This document shows positions 23,101 through 29,466 of a stretch of 64,000 nucleotides of DNA, in pieces (positions within the stretch are counted from its first letter, which is position 1; every line of letters starts with the position of its first letter). The stretch comes from Dendrophyllia cribrosa. Lineage: Eukaryota; Cnidaria; Anthozoa; Scleractinia; Dendrophylliidae. The position numbers and the translations under genes were made by a program. The notes beneath the pieces were generated by a model. That model was given only the letters and a program-made list of their open reading frames with translations. It made no database searches and was not told where the DNA came from. Where the stretch lies: positions 9,763,828 to 9,827,827 of the forward strand of contig JAJLRJ010000007.1 of assembly GCA_024195265.1 (NCBI GenBank), given 5' to 3'.

Positions 23101-26100
23101 TATGCCATTGAACAGTTTTAGTTATTTTATAATCTCTCGTAATACAATCTGTAACTTCAAAGAGAATTCGCATTAATATCATCTGTTTGCCCTACAGCAC
23201 AGTCCATACTACATTAGAATCGCTCGGTTTATGCCGCGAGTGGAGCTGGTTCAGAAGCACAACTTCTCCGCAAGACGCCTGTACATCCGGGGTAACAACG
23301 GAAAGGTAGGTCTGCGTATGACGTCATTTCGCTGTAACCTCAATCTCGTCCCCAGAGTCCGCGCGTTTTAGCCCGCGGAAACCAAAGATTCCGTGGTTCA
23401 TACTAAGCCTATGTCTTGTTCGTTTCAGATCTACCCATACCTTGTAGTAAACGATGCTTGCATGACAGAGTCGAGAAGAGAGGAGAGAATTCTTCAACTG
23501 CTGAGGCTTCTAAATCTCTATTTAGAGAAGAGAAAGGTGTGAAATTCACAAATCTTTAGACACAACAGCCTGTGTATTGCCGCCCTTCCCCTCAGAAAAA
23601 ACCGGAGAAGGGAAAGGGGTGGCTGTACACAGGCTAGACATGACACCGCACTTGAAACAAAAATTGTATTCTCTCTGATTTTACAGTGTTCTAGAGCTTG
23701 CTAGCAGGCCGCAGCTAACAGTGTTACGATTTAGTGGTATTGAACGTTGTAGAATACTTAAACAGCCATTTAGAATTGTTTATCAAATAAAAATATTCAT
23801 TCATTATTCCTCGCTCTTTTTGTTAGGAATCCTGCAAAAGACATCTTTTATTCTCTGTTCCACGAGTTGTTGCTGTTTCACCTCAGATGAGACTTATAGA
23901 GGTACGTCACGCGATATTATGATAATGTATTAGCGGCAGTCACACAACATTATGACAACGCATTAGCAGCAGTCACACAACATTGTGACACTTAGTGTTA
24001 CAATGACATTACTCTTACTTTAACAACTGACGTTGTGTTTTATACTTTTTTAGGACAACCCATCTTTTATTTCTCTCAGGGAAATTCTAACAGAGGTAAG
24101 TTATACCACAGTTTGTGACTCCATTGAAAGAATTTCGACGTTTAAATCATGTACGTTTGTCAGGGTTTCCTTTGTGAACCAAGTGATAAAAGTCTACAAA
24201 CGTATTGAGAATTTTGGCCGATGGTGATTTTGATTCAAATTTCAAAGCGCTAATAAACAGTCTGTCAGTTTTGCGTATTTACCGCTTCCAACTTCTCTGT
24301 GAAACTTCTTGATAAGAAGGTAGTTAAACGTGAGCGTCGATTGTCGCACAAATCAAACCATTAAATTTGGTAACTGTAAAGAGATTCAAAAACTGACGTT
24401 CCGAGCGCTAGCCCTTCGTCAGAGCGACTCGCTTTGAAGGCTAACGCTCAAAACTTTAGGGTTTTTTATCTCTTTTTGTGGCCAGTTCAGTTAGTCAACT
24501 CAAGTGATACCAAACAGTTTTAAATGTTTTACTTTCTCACCGACCCAGCACCGCAGTTTCTATGTCTGAAACTAATCTCTTTAAAGCAGACAATAGACGA
24601 ATTTCAGGTCTGTACTCTAGTAGTGCCCGGGAGCCTCAGGCTACTAACTTCGGGCGACTAGAAAAACTCACTTTTTGCATAAAGCTCAAGTGCCGGGCAC
24701 CCCAGATTTCATAGTTGGGGGGGCCTTCGGGCTTCCTGTGATTCTTCTAAGAGCACAGCCTTGAATTAATACCAGCCAAGTTCTGCTCTTTATTGTTACC
24801 ATATTTGAAAGATCGAGTTCATTCATTTCTACGGACTTGTCTTTCCTGTAGCGTTGTGATAAGAAACACGTGGAATCTGACGCACCAATAGCCTTGTACT
24901 ACGAGCGCCTCGCGTCCGTGCAGTCACGTGGCTGTCAGGTGACTCACCAGGTGTTGAAGGACATTCTCAGAGAGGTGCAGCTCACATTGGTGCCAGAGAT
25001 ACTCCTGAAGGAATGGGCCCAGTACACCTACCAGGACCCTTCGGATTATTGGACCTTCAGGAAACAGGTACCTTGGAGGTTCCATGTGTTTAGTGTCGTG
25101 TGTTGAAACCTTTTCCATGCCTGTCTACCGCTCACCACTCAATCGAGTCGTCAGAATTAAGATTCGAGTAGACTACGAACTACGAGTAGTCTCTTATTTT
25201 TCTCGTCGGGGATATTCGAGCGAGCGATCACGCGAGTGATCACGCGAGTGCGCCATGCGCGGGGTCGGAGAGAACTCGCGTGATCGCTCGCTCGACAATC
25301 CCTGTGAAACTACTCGTAGTCTAAAATTCAAGTCGTACGACTCGTAAGATAAGGTTCGCCACGCCAGTAAAGACAGTTCGTTGACAACTCCTCAAGTGTC
25401 GGCAATTTCTGTGCTATCAGGACATCCAGTCAAAATTTCAAGGTTTTAGCAGTTGCTGAACTTATCAAACAGTAAGCAAGGCTGATCTACGTAGAACATT
25501 TAACGCGACAACGACACGATAGAGCCCAAACTGAAAGCCAAAATGCAACTGTGGACACGATCTCGTCAGCACATGACGGTGTAGCAGCAAAATGATAGAA
25601 AAACTAGCGCGAACGCCAATTCTCTACGTAGTATCAGCCTTGCTTACTGTTTGATTGTATCTCTATTTTTGGCTGACTAGATCTTCTCTAGCCGGGCTAC
25701 GTACACCAGCAGCATTTTCGTTTGCGGTCCTTTGCTTCTTATTTGCTGAACTTATGAACTTGTTTTTCTTACCCAGCTCTCTATTCAACTGGCTCTGTCG
25801 GGTTTCGCCGAGTTCACTTTGCACCTCACGAGACTGGGTCCAGAAATGCTTCAAATAGCACAGGATTCGGGCCGACTCACGGTATCGTACAGCCGGTTTG
25901 AAGTGGAGGACTTTAAAGGTAAGGTCTGACCCTTGACAGTTTCGTTTTAGGGGTGAGGGGTGGTATTTTTGCCCTTGATTAATGCTGTTAATTATTTGAC
26001 TATGTTTTATGGTATTTTAGAGTCACAAAAAGCTGTAATAAAAGTGCAAATGTTCTAAAGTTTATAAAAAGTGAAAACTCGTGTATTAAAGGCGTTAGTC

Positions 26101-28222
26101 TTAAATGCTGTTTGGCATTTTCCCTTCAGATTTATGTACAAATCACCAGCGCTATTCAAGTGTTATGTAACATTCTTGACTTAGCGATTGCTGCTACAAG
26201 AATTAATTCGCAATGTTGTTTGTGTCTAATTCGTAGGCGAACTTGACGCGAACCGTCCCGTACCTTTCCGACTGACTCCGAACATTGCCGAGTTCGTGAC
26301 GCCGGTCGGTGTTAACGGAGTGATGTCAGCTGCTATAGTATCTGCTGCGCGCTGTTTAGCCGAGCCTCACTTCAGTGTGCAGAGTATTCTAAGAGCAGTG
26401 CTGCGAGATGAGATGATCGCCTGGCATAAGAAGGTGAGTAACCATGGAAATGGTACTTTTGAGTGACTTACAACTTCGTTCCCAGAATCTTTCTTCTCCA
26501 TGCTCCCAGAGCGTTAGAGAGACAACCTCGTTGCAGGGCCTTCTTCTTGTTCACGCGAGAAAGCCCTGCTGACAAGGTTGAGTTATTTGTTGATAGTCAG
26601 CGGTTTTTTTTTAACCCTTTCACTCCCAGAGTCAATTATGGAGACATGTAGTGCAGTTCAAACTTTTGAGTCTGTGGATGAAATTCTCTGGTGTGACCAT
26701 TCAAATGAAACCTCTTCAGGAGTACTTTTGCGTGGCACCATTTGTTTTTCAATATTTTACAAAAATAAATTTTAGATTTTTCTTGAAAATTATCGTAAAT
26801 CTCCGAAGCTGGCGATAACATGTGATGTTCCAAAAGAACATCAAGAAAGGCTGGGTCGGTTTTCAAAACCGACCCAGCCTTGGCATTCCCTGCCCGCGCA
26901 CTCAATTTTTGGCCCCCATTCATGTCATCGCCAATTGGCATGCAACAAGTTCCCAGGCCGTTAGGCGCACTTTACGCTCGCCCGGGAAAGAGAAAGAAAT
27001 CTTGGGGCTAGGTTGTACGCTGCCGTAAAGACCTGAAACGGAACCTGAATCTCAGTCTTAACAGTTTCGAGATGCGAGCATTTGTCTTGAGCTAATACAC
27101 TTACTGTTGAATATAGAAACAAGACGAGACGCACTCCCTCCCCCTGAGTAACCCACCCACGGATATGGACAGTGAACTGCTCATTACACTCGTGAATGGA
27201 GCCGTGACCGCCATCATGACCAGGTTACAAAGTAAGTCATAAACAAATTAAAATAATTACTTTTATTGAGATATTTTAAGAAATACCGTGGAACTAAATG
27301 ACTTCTTGTTTTCCATCCAGATAACTGAAGTTGAATCCTCGTCCCCTAAGCGACCGCTTTTTCAAGATACCAAATTGTTTTAGTCAAATCACAGAGCTAT
27401 CGTCATAACCCAGATACACTCGCTCACAATAATAGTTAATAGGTGCGGTTACACACACCACGGTAAATGGCATTTCCATGGTAGATCATCACTTGGGTCT
27501 AGTATACCGTGTTAACCAGCGGTTACACGCGATTTGTTATTTGCCAAGGTAAAAAGATGTCACGCAATTCAGTGAATCCCTTTTCTTTTGCGGTTACGTG
27601 TTCATGTCAAACGGAGCATCGTGACTGGCTCTTGTACCTTGGGCATCAAAACAACTTTGCAACTTACCACGTTAAATGTCATGGGTGATTCGTGTGATCT
27701 CTTTAATGTATCCATGGATATTTACCACAGGGAAATTTACCTCGGGAAATGTCGGTCACTCTCACTAAATGCAGTTTCCCGTGGTGAAAGGGTCATTTGC
27801 CCCGTGTAACCGCACCTAATATGCATACAAACAAGACAACTTTTTGTAATCTCTTGGAACTGCCAAATGTTTCAAACCATCATTTAGCTAGCTTTTGAAA
27901 AATCCTAGCTACGCCCCTGGCCAAGTGCGGGAAAGCACGTGCGAACATGTCACGATTGGTTTGGTTTTACTTCTGATTAGTTGAGAAAGTGGCACAACAT
28001 TTTGTAACCAATCACAAGGGGGCGTAGTAATGCAAAACCAAAGCGAAATCACTTTCGACGCTCAATTGAAACCGCTCTATCACTTACTCGAGTGTATTCA
28101 ATTACTTTTCAGACCTTGCTCAGTATGAAGGCGGTGAAACCAAGGTCACCACTCTGATAGCTGCAGCAACAAGTCCTGATAACCTGTGCCGCATGGATCC
28201 CGCCTGGCATCCATGGCTTTAA
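173..28222 (+). CDS. TRRAP: TRRAP, C-terminal 1432 residues (37 exons, 5' partial)
   Basis: Transformation/transcription domain-associated protein, a nuclear PIKK-family pseudokinase that docks activators onto SAGA and NuA4/TIP60 acetyltransferase complexes. Exons read by eye: 173-289, 685-804, 1027-1170, 1509-1670, 2080-2238, 2858-2949, 3280-3356, 4488-4546, 4641-4736, 5115-5150, 10193-10288, 11064-11182, 11343-11460, 12032-12144, 12378-12489, 14236-14336, 15463-15573, 16074-16197, 16559-16623, 17062-17149, 17488-17548, 17901-18107, 18706-18737, 18841-19116, 19217-19316, 20464-20671, 21139-21228, 22155-22257, 23198-23305, 23429-23536, 23827-23901, 24054-24095, 24852-25067, 25777-25918, 26237-26433, 27117-27231, 28113-28222. 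They total 4299 nt, an open frame of 1432 codons plus TAA. The translation follows vertebrate TRRAP nearly continuously (FQKIKQQVKCYLQ, VYFPIRTLYLTWKIEQRER-like stretches, terminal CRMDPAWHPWL). Vertebrate TRRAP is about 3800 residues, so the N-terminal HEAT region lies upstream of the window. All junctions used are GT-AG. Confidence 0.96.
312..415. mobile_element. Short MITE-like element, TIR CAGGGGCGTAGC
   Basis: CAGGGGCGTAGC at the left end is mirrored by GCTACGCCCCTG at the right, bounding about 104 bp with a long poly-G run inside. It lies in a TRRAP intron. An isolated right-end fragment of the same type is visible near 27904-27920. Confidence 0.6.
845..1006. repeat. Truncated copy of the TAGAGC-type MITE
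   Basis: Matches the right half of the family (GCGCGGGAAAACGCGT, GATTGGTTGAG, ACCAAAGCAATCGCGAAATT) and ends in a degenerate terminal repeat near 1000. Confidence 0.7.
1786..2046. repeat. TAGAGC-type MITE, nearly full length, degenerate ends
   Basis: Carries the body of the ~290 bp family (ACCAATCAGAACTC, CCGGCGCCAAGCGCGGG, ATTACTTTCGACACTCAATT). It ends just upstream of the TRRAP acceptor at 2079. Confidence 0.75.
3418..3532. repeat. 5' part of a TAGAGC-type MITE
   Basis: Contains GGCCAATCACAACAGACGC through GCCAAGCGCGGGAAAACA, then switches abruptly at about 3535 into an unrelated repeat (3537-4039), marking a broken copy. Confidence 0.65.
3537..4039. mobile_element. Right portion of a TTAAAGGGACACTG-TIR element, split by a TAGAGC-type MITE
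   Basis: Bases 3537-3693 match 13742-13895 (GATTTCTTGACYGCCTG, AATCCTGCAC, CTTTTTATCCAAT). After a complete MITE at 3694-3979, the element resumes and ends with a GCAGGACACTGACTCTTT-like end that corresponds to the right end near 13958. Confidence 0.65.
3694..3979 (+). mobile_element. Full TAGAGC-type MITE (286 bp)
   Basis: Begins TAGAGCAGTTTTCAATTGAG and ends with the complement CTCAATTGAAAACTGCTCTA. TA lies at both ends, consistent with a TA target. It is non-coding and rich in CCAAT/ATTGG and GCGCGGGAAAACGCG words. One of at least eight loci in this window. Confidence 0.85.
4689..5100 (+). repeat. Tandem triplication of a TRRAP exon end plus its splice donor
   Basis: The last ~48 bp of exon 4641-4736 with the start of its intron recurs at about 4821 and 4977. 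Each copy keeps a CATCGCGAT/TTGCCATCCAGACGA-like stretch, an AACATGGTAAGT-like donor and the CCCCTAT..CATAACACAG intron segment. Spacing is 132 and then 156 bp; the middle copy carries about 24 extra bp. Only the first copy has its upstream exon half, so the other two are exon-tail relics, though each still shows a plausible AG and GT. Confidence 0.85.
6373..7050 (+). CDS. Harbinger-associated Myb/SANT-like DNA-binding protein
   Basis: A 225-residue reading frame. The first ~75 residues (MKWTEEHDLTLCGEVLLQEP, then GEIWGQIALNLN and RSVRDRLTLLQTKY) form a Myb/SANT-like trihelix of the type carried as the second protein of Harbinger transposons. There it binds element ends and helps bring the transposase to the nucleus. 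A Lys/Arg-rich stretch (KPSKRGKR, a likely nuclear signal) and a long Gln/Met-rich coiled coil follow to the C-terminus. An upstream in-frame extension begins with TTG, so ATG 6373 is preferred. TTTTATTGTCTAG just upstream could be a splice acceptor for a 5' exon. It lies on the strand opposite the transposase. Confidence 0.82.
   Translation: MKWTEEHDLTLCGEVLLQEPFKHPKNSKERGEIWGQIALNLNSLASPKFKVSKRSVRDRLTLLQTKYKEKIREEEGASGIHCEETQLDAAVEEILDKEKAADVERNEQAGTLTKKNESEKASAEEVRRRAMERLGKTQKRNADSEEGKPSKRGKRSSSDAVEYLKEKFELESKLRMEEMEFKKNEQQMLMDQQSQMQKQQLEMMKMVQQQNQSLMALLEKVTFTK
7535..7766. mobile_element. MITE with GCTGGGGCGGATC TIRs, nested in the Harbinger element
   Basis: GCTGGGGCGGATCTAGG at the left mirrors CCTGGATCCGCCCCAGC at the right. 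The left interior has a poly-G/TTC-G tract. It is the innermost layer of a three-level nest: MITE in Harbinger in MITE in TRRAP intron. Confidence 0.75.
7819..9124 (-). CDS. PIF/Harbinger DDE transposase (DDE_Tnp_4), intact, two exons
   Basis: Exons 9124-8461 and 8231-7819 join through a GT-AG intron to give 358 residues with no stop or frameshift. The N-terminal helical part is followed by the DDE nuclease: D176 in FGFVDGTVRPI, D257 in YCIYGDPAYPL and E294 in VRESVEWLF. The junction restores the family motif GRRHDAGMLADS. Such enzymes cut and paste their element through the TIRs. The intron holds a CACG-rich microsatellite (8390-8432). All three catalytic acids are present, so the enzyme could be active; that is inference. 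Confidence 0.9.
9375..9455 (-). other. tRNA-like pol III promoter inside the interrupted MITE
   Basis: On the minus strand TGGTACAGTGG (9448-9438) fits a tRNA A box and GGTTCAATCC (9397-9388) fits a B box, about 40 nt apart as in tRNA genes. Folding looks imperfect, so this is a tRNA-derived module, not a functional tRNA gene. The same module, equally spaced, is in the second MITE copy (22563-22623). Confidence 0.65.
9586..10190 (-). repeat. Two SINE-body fragments, minus orientation
   Basis: Segments 9630-9735 and 9955-10175 share words with 31007-31190 and, inverted, 32580-32760 (TACTCCCNCTGGAG, CCCATTTATACACC, AACCCGGTTNTNGTAGCATAAAG). These are pieces of a tRNA-derived SINE family. They fill the intron just before the TRRAP acceptor at 10192. 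Confidence 0.6.
10193..17548 (+). CDS. TRRAP: TRRAP exon block 2: core FAT domain
   Basis: Eleven exons continue the FAT domain directly across the transposon-loaded intron. Recognisable blocks are QWRRLPPVISQQHIPLLQ, AAQQIMELQEAAQIHTGLQP, RIHTIPSVPIVDCFQKI, GLEVIESTNLKYFSKEMTAE and YLHACRHQNEAKCRKYLA, all strongly conserved in animal TRRAP. Exon 12032-12144 begins at a run of three possible AG acceptors (after 12028, 12031 and 12034) that keep the frame, so one or two residues at this junction may vary. Exon 11343-11460 ends at a donor that sits inside a 31 bp tandem array. Confidence 0.95.
10340..10985 (+). repeat. Tandem array of the 106 bp repeat, about six units
   Basis: AGGAAAGTACTGCTCAATAG recurs at 10485, 10591, 10697, 10803 and 10909, an exact 106 bp period. 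Each unit runs on through TTTGAATGGTCACACTTTAGG, AAAAGTTAGAACCACCTTG and AGCATAATAAACAGTACCAC. The middle units are nearly identical and the edges decay. Confidence 0.95.
11461..11890 (+). repeat. 31 bp tandem array starting exactly at a TRRAP splice donor
   Basis: The unit GTCAGTAAATACACACTTAT plus CTTCCTTTCCA starts at 11461, the first intron base after exon 11343-11460. It repeats at 11492, 11523, 11554, 11585, 11616 and 11647, then degenerates to about 11890. Every unit contains a GTCAGT donor-like word and a pyrimidine tract ending CCAG. Confidence 0.92.
12567..12865. mobile_element. MITE, TIR AGGCCCGTTTACAC, TAA target duplication
   Basis: AGGCCCGTTTACACATGCGA at the left mirrors CGCCTGTGTAAACGGGCCT at the right, flanked by TAA (12564-12566 and 12866-12868). 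The interior is full of GCGAC/GTCGC words. The TWA-type target suggests mobilisation by a Harbinger transposase. Confidence 0.85.
12887..13278. mobile_element. Element with CCCTTTAAGCCC ends
   Basis: ACCCTTTAAGCCCTAA at the left mirrors GGGGCTTAAAGGG at the right, about 390 bp apart. The left ~120 bp (GTGATCAGCANCAAATTTC, ATCAATGCCTTATCAATCA) recurs at 20030-20160 and 36777-36880. Confidence 0.7.
13272..13958. mobile_element. TTAAAGGGACACTGTCC-TIR element containing a TAGAGC-type MITE
   Basis: TTAAAGGGACACTGTCC at the left mirrors GGATAGTGTCTCTTTAA at the right. An inverted TAGAGC-type MITE occupies 13340-13631. The interior past the MITE matches 3537-3693. Confidence 0.75.
13340..13631 (-). 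mobile_element. TAGAGC-type MITE, inverted copy
   Basis: Runs TAGAGCAGTTTTCAATTGAG to CACTCAAATGAAAACTGATC. The body matches the complement of the copy at 3694-3979. The right terminus is slightly eroded. Confidence 0.85.
14560..14690 (-). repeat. Interspersed repeat shared with 47255-47375
   Basis: ATAGATTTTGGCGATTTTAT and GATCAGTTTGAGAAGCTATA match the complement of TATAGCTTCTCAAACTGATC and AAATCGCCAAAATCTAT near 47275-47340. Element boundaries are not visible. Confidence 0.65.
15037..15215 (+). repeat. Three-unit tandem repeat of an AATCGCAT motif
   Basis: The pattern AAATCGCA(C/T)..TTTTTTGCTC.AAATCGCATCT..CTCAGCAGYGCGATTTAT repeats about every 60 bp. It lies in the intron before the TRRAP exon at 15463. 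Confidence 0.75.
15294..15434. mobile_element. Fold-back MITE, TIR GGTAATTGAACT
   Basis: GGTAATTGAACTTCATGTCG and TTTTGGTCTGAAATCATAC mirror GTATGATTTCAGACCAAA and TTGAACTGA-type sequence at the right, giving ~60 bp arms around a CGCTGTGCGCTCG centre. A diverged relative is at 35890-36020. Confidence 0.75.
16640..16770 (+). repeat. TTTG/TTTTC microsatellite
   Basis: Runs of TTTG interrupted by TTTTTCTG begin about 20 bp after the TRRAP donor at 16623. Confidence 0.9.
17901..19116 (+). CDS. TRRAP: TRRAP exon block 3: Ser/Thr/Ala-rich linker with a 32 nt microexon
   Basis: Exons 17901-18107, 18706-18737 and 18841-19116 encode a low-complexity linker rich in Thr, Ser, Ala and Gly, placed as in vertebrate TRRAP between the FAT helices and the kinase-like region. 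It then returns to conserved sequence (TAQMWRCSKIMHLLRDLHPT). The 32 nt microexon is needed to restore frame: joining 17901-18107 straight to 18841 gives an early stop, whereas the microexon gives a continuous frame. The linker's length and composition are not expected to be conserved between phyla. Confidence 0.85.
19217..26433 (+). CDS. TRRAP: TRRAP exon block 4: PI3K-like pseudokinase domain
   Basis: Exons from 19217 to 26433 encode the PIKK kinase-like domain. Landmarks are SFVKKLVSTFGIGFETAS, GSMGLHNLIGKLKKWIKIL, IARFMPRVELVQKHN, RRLYIRGNNGKIYPYLVV, REERILQLLRLLN, DYWTFRKQ and LDANRPVPFRLTPNIAEF. At the catalytic-loop and DFG positions of active PIKKs (GDRHxxN, then DFG) the sequence reads LTRLGPEMLQIAQDSGRL and onward with no GDRH or DFG. 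This agrees with TRRAP being a catalytically dead member of the family. Exon 22155-22257 could alternatively end at a GC donor after 22248, but the GT donor after 22257 keeps frame and homology. Confidence 0.94.
19365..19633. mobile_element. MITE, TIR AGGCTGATYTAGACGGCAC
   Basis: AGGCTGATCTAGACGGCACA at the left mirrors TGTGCCGTCTAAATCAGCCT at the right, bounding 269 bp rich in TACAAC/GTTGTA words. It lies in a TRRAP intron. Confidence 0.85.
20030..20160. repeat. Left part of a CCCTTTAAGCCC element
   Basis: CCCTTTAAGCCCTAAGAGTG through GAATTAAGGACATGATCAC is near-identical to 12889-12980. It diverges afterwards. Confidence 0.75.
20780..21065 (+). repeat. Degenerate 106 bp repeat units
   Basis: About 2.5 diverged units with AGAAAGTACT, GATCACACTTTAAGATTT, AAAAGTTAAAACTACTTTG and AGCATAATAAAAGTAGTAC words. 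Confidence 0.75.
21421..21465 (+). repeat. Solo left end of a TTAAAGGGACA element
   Basis: ATTAAAGGGACATTGTCTTG resembles the left TIR at 13272. No matching right end is visible nearby, so it is a fragment. Confidence 0.45.
22428..22767. mobile_element. Second copy of the tRNA-bearing MITE, 10 bp TSD
   Basis: CCTATAATGT flanks both sides (22418-22427, 22768-22777). Long inverted ends share GGTCGGACACC..TTGAGACTTATATAACG with their complement at the right. The interior matches 9310-9540, including the A-box-like (22613-22623) and B-box-like (22563-22572) motifs. The outer TIR sequence differs from the first copy. Confidence 0.85.
25170..25322. mobile_element. Fold-back element with AGACTACGA..ACTACTCGTAGTCT ends
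   Basis: AGACTACGAACTACGAGTAG at the left mirrors ACTACTCGTAGTCT at the right. Inside, GGGGATATTCGAGCGAGCGA mirrors TCGCTCGCTCGACAATCCC. The centre is CG-rich. It lies in a TRRAP intron. Confidence 0.75.
25465..25654. mobile_element. MITE, TIR TCAAACAGTAAGCAAGGCTG
   Basis: TCAAACAGTAAGCAAGGCTG..CTACGTAGA mirrors TCTACGTAG..CAGCCTTGCTTACTGTTTGA, bounding 190 bp. A right-half relative is at 33590-33790. Confidence 0.85.
26847..26881. other. Near-perfect 35 bp palindrome
   Basis: AAGGCTGGGTCGGTTTT and its exact complement are separated by one base (17-1-17). It lies in a TRRAP intron within a diverged repeat that also carries fragments of the 106 bp unit (26650-26740). Confidence 0.9.
27117..28222 (+). 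CDS. TRRAP: TRRAP exon block 5: C-terminal region and FATC motif
   Basis: The last two exons encode a short acidic linker, a helix (LLITLVNGAVTAIMTRLQN) and the FATC tail ending CRMDPAWHPWL. The end matches the C-terminus of vertebrate TRRAP, so the gene terminates normally at TAA 28220-28222. The intron between them (27232-28112) contains a 377 bp MITE and a truncated copy of the TAGAGC-type MITE. Confidence 0.95.
27441..27817. mobile_element. MITE, TIR AGGTGCGGTTACAC, AAT flanks
   Basis: AGGTGCGGTTACAC at the left mirrors GTGTAACCGCACCT at the right, with AAT on both sides. The 377 bp interior is palindromic in places (GGTAAATGGCATTTCC-type words). Confidence 0.85.
27918..28080 (+). repeat. 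Right half of a TAGAGC-type MITE
   Basis: Contains CCAAGTGCGGGAAAGCACG to CTCAATTGAAACCGCTCTA. It starts beside an isolated GCTACGCCCCTG end of the 312-415 type and ends 32 bp upstream of the last TRRAP acceptor. Confidence 0.75.
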
Positions 28223-28889
28223 GAACGCGTCATTTTCATGGTGAAAGAACGTCCTCATACCACCATCGGCCAAGATAAATAAGGCCTGGGAGCGAGTTCC
28301 TGCTCCAGAAAACGAAATATTTTCGGGAATTTTCAGAACGGAATTTGTTCTTGTGACAACTCTGTCGGCTTGCCCACTTTTGTGTGGACTTGCTACGAAT
28401 CATAACCATTATAGTCATTCTTTGAAATATTTGTTACATTTACTGTAAACAAAAGTCGCATTCTGTAGGGAGTATATTCCAGTTTAGCACATTCTCGTCC
28501 GAAGAGTCGCGATCCTTTTAGTCAGCGTCACGGATCACGCACTCTGGTCGGTTCCAATTTGAAAGTCATTCTGCGCAGACTCGGAGTTTATTTCACCCAA
28601 ATAGCTCAAATCTGATTGGCCGACAATCGAAAATGAGCACCCTGCGCAAATCGGAGCCGGCCAGAGTCCGTCTGGGCTGGGAACGAGAACTGTTTTCGCA
28701 TTATTAAACAGAATATACGACATATCGATTATCAAAATAACGCAATTTTGCTTCATTTCCTCTGTAGTCAACCAAACGCTTTCTCAAAATAACGTAATTT
28801 TGTCTATGGAATTTTTATTGCCATTGCTGCATAGATATGCTATTAAACTCACAGTTGCCAAGAACATTTATAAACTTCCTTCATGTAAA

Positions 28890-28950
28890 TTTATTTTGTT
28901 CTTCATTTTATTTTTCACTTTTTTATACAAGAGTAGTAATATTAAATAAA
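28890..28950. terminator. Candidate poly(A) signals of convergent TRRAP and FAM221A
   Basis: AATAAA (+) at 28945-28950 could serve TRRAP, about 725 bp past its stop. TTTATT (AATAAA on -) at 28890-28895 and 28907-28912 could serve FAM221A, about 560 bp past its stop. If both are used, the 3' ends of the two genes overlap tail to tail. The rest of 28223-29466 shows no other feature. Confidence 0.35.
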
Positions 28951-29466
28951 TAAGTTATACAAAACCCGTGTATGAATGTCTTTTAAAAATGTTTGCCTTG
29001 AAATTTTTGGTTTAAAAGTGAATCTTATCCCAGCCAAATCTACACTGCGATAAACTGCTCCATGTTTGCTGTGTGTTAACATTTTCAAATTGCTGATTGT
29101 ACGCGCGAGTTTTCGCACAACTGTCGTCCCCGTTTGGCTAAGCAGACGATAGTTGCTGAGAGATAAAAAAAACTCTTGTCCCACTCCCATCCTTAAACTC
29201 TCGTGCAACTCTTATCTTTCTTGGACAACTCTTGTTTCCGTTTCACTCAGTCGTGCAAAATGCGGACTTTCTTGCAGTCTTTTTACTGCAAGAAATTTTC
29301 TCGAAAGTTTGGAGGGTTGAAAAAGTCACTTCAAATTTTGCTCGTTTTTGTTTACACCGTGGAAACTGCAAATAAATTCATGTCGCGAAATTTTCTCATC
29401 TTTACATCAACACACTCATTTGCCATTGATTGCTGTTCCATTTTCTTGTTCGTCGTGTTCTCTGAT

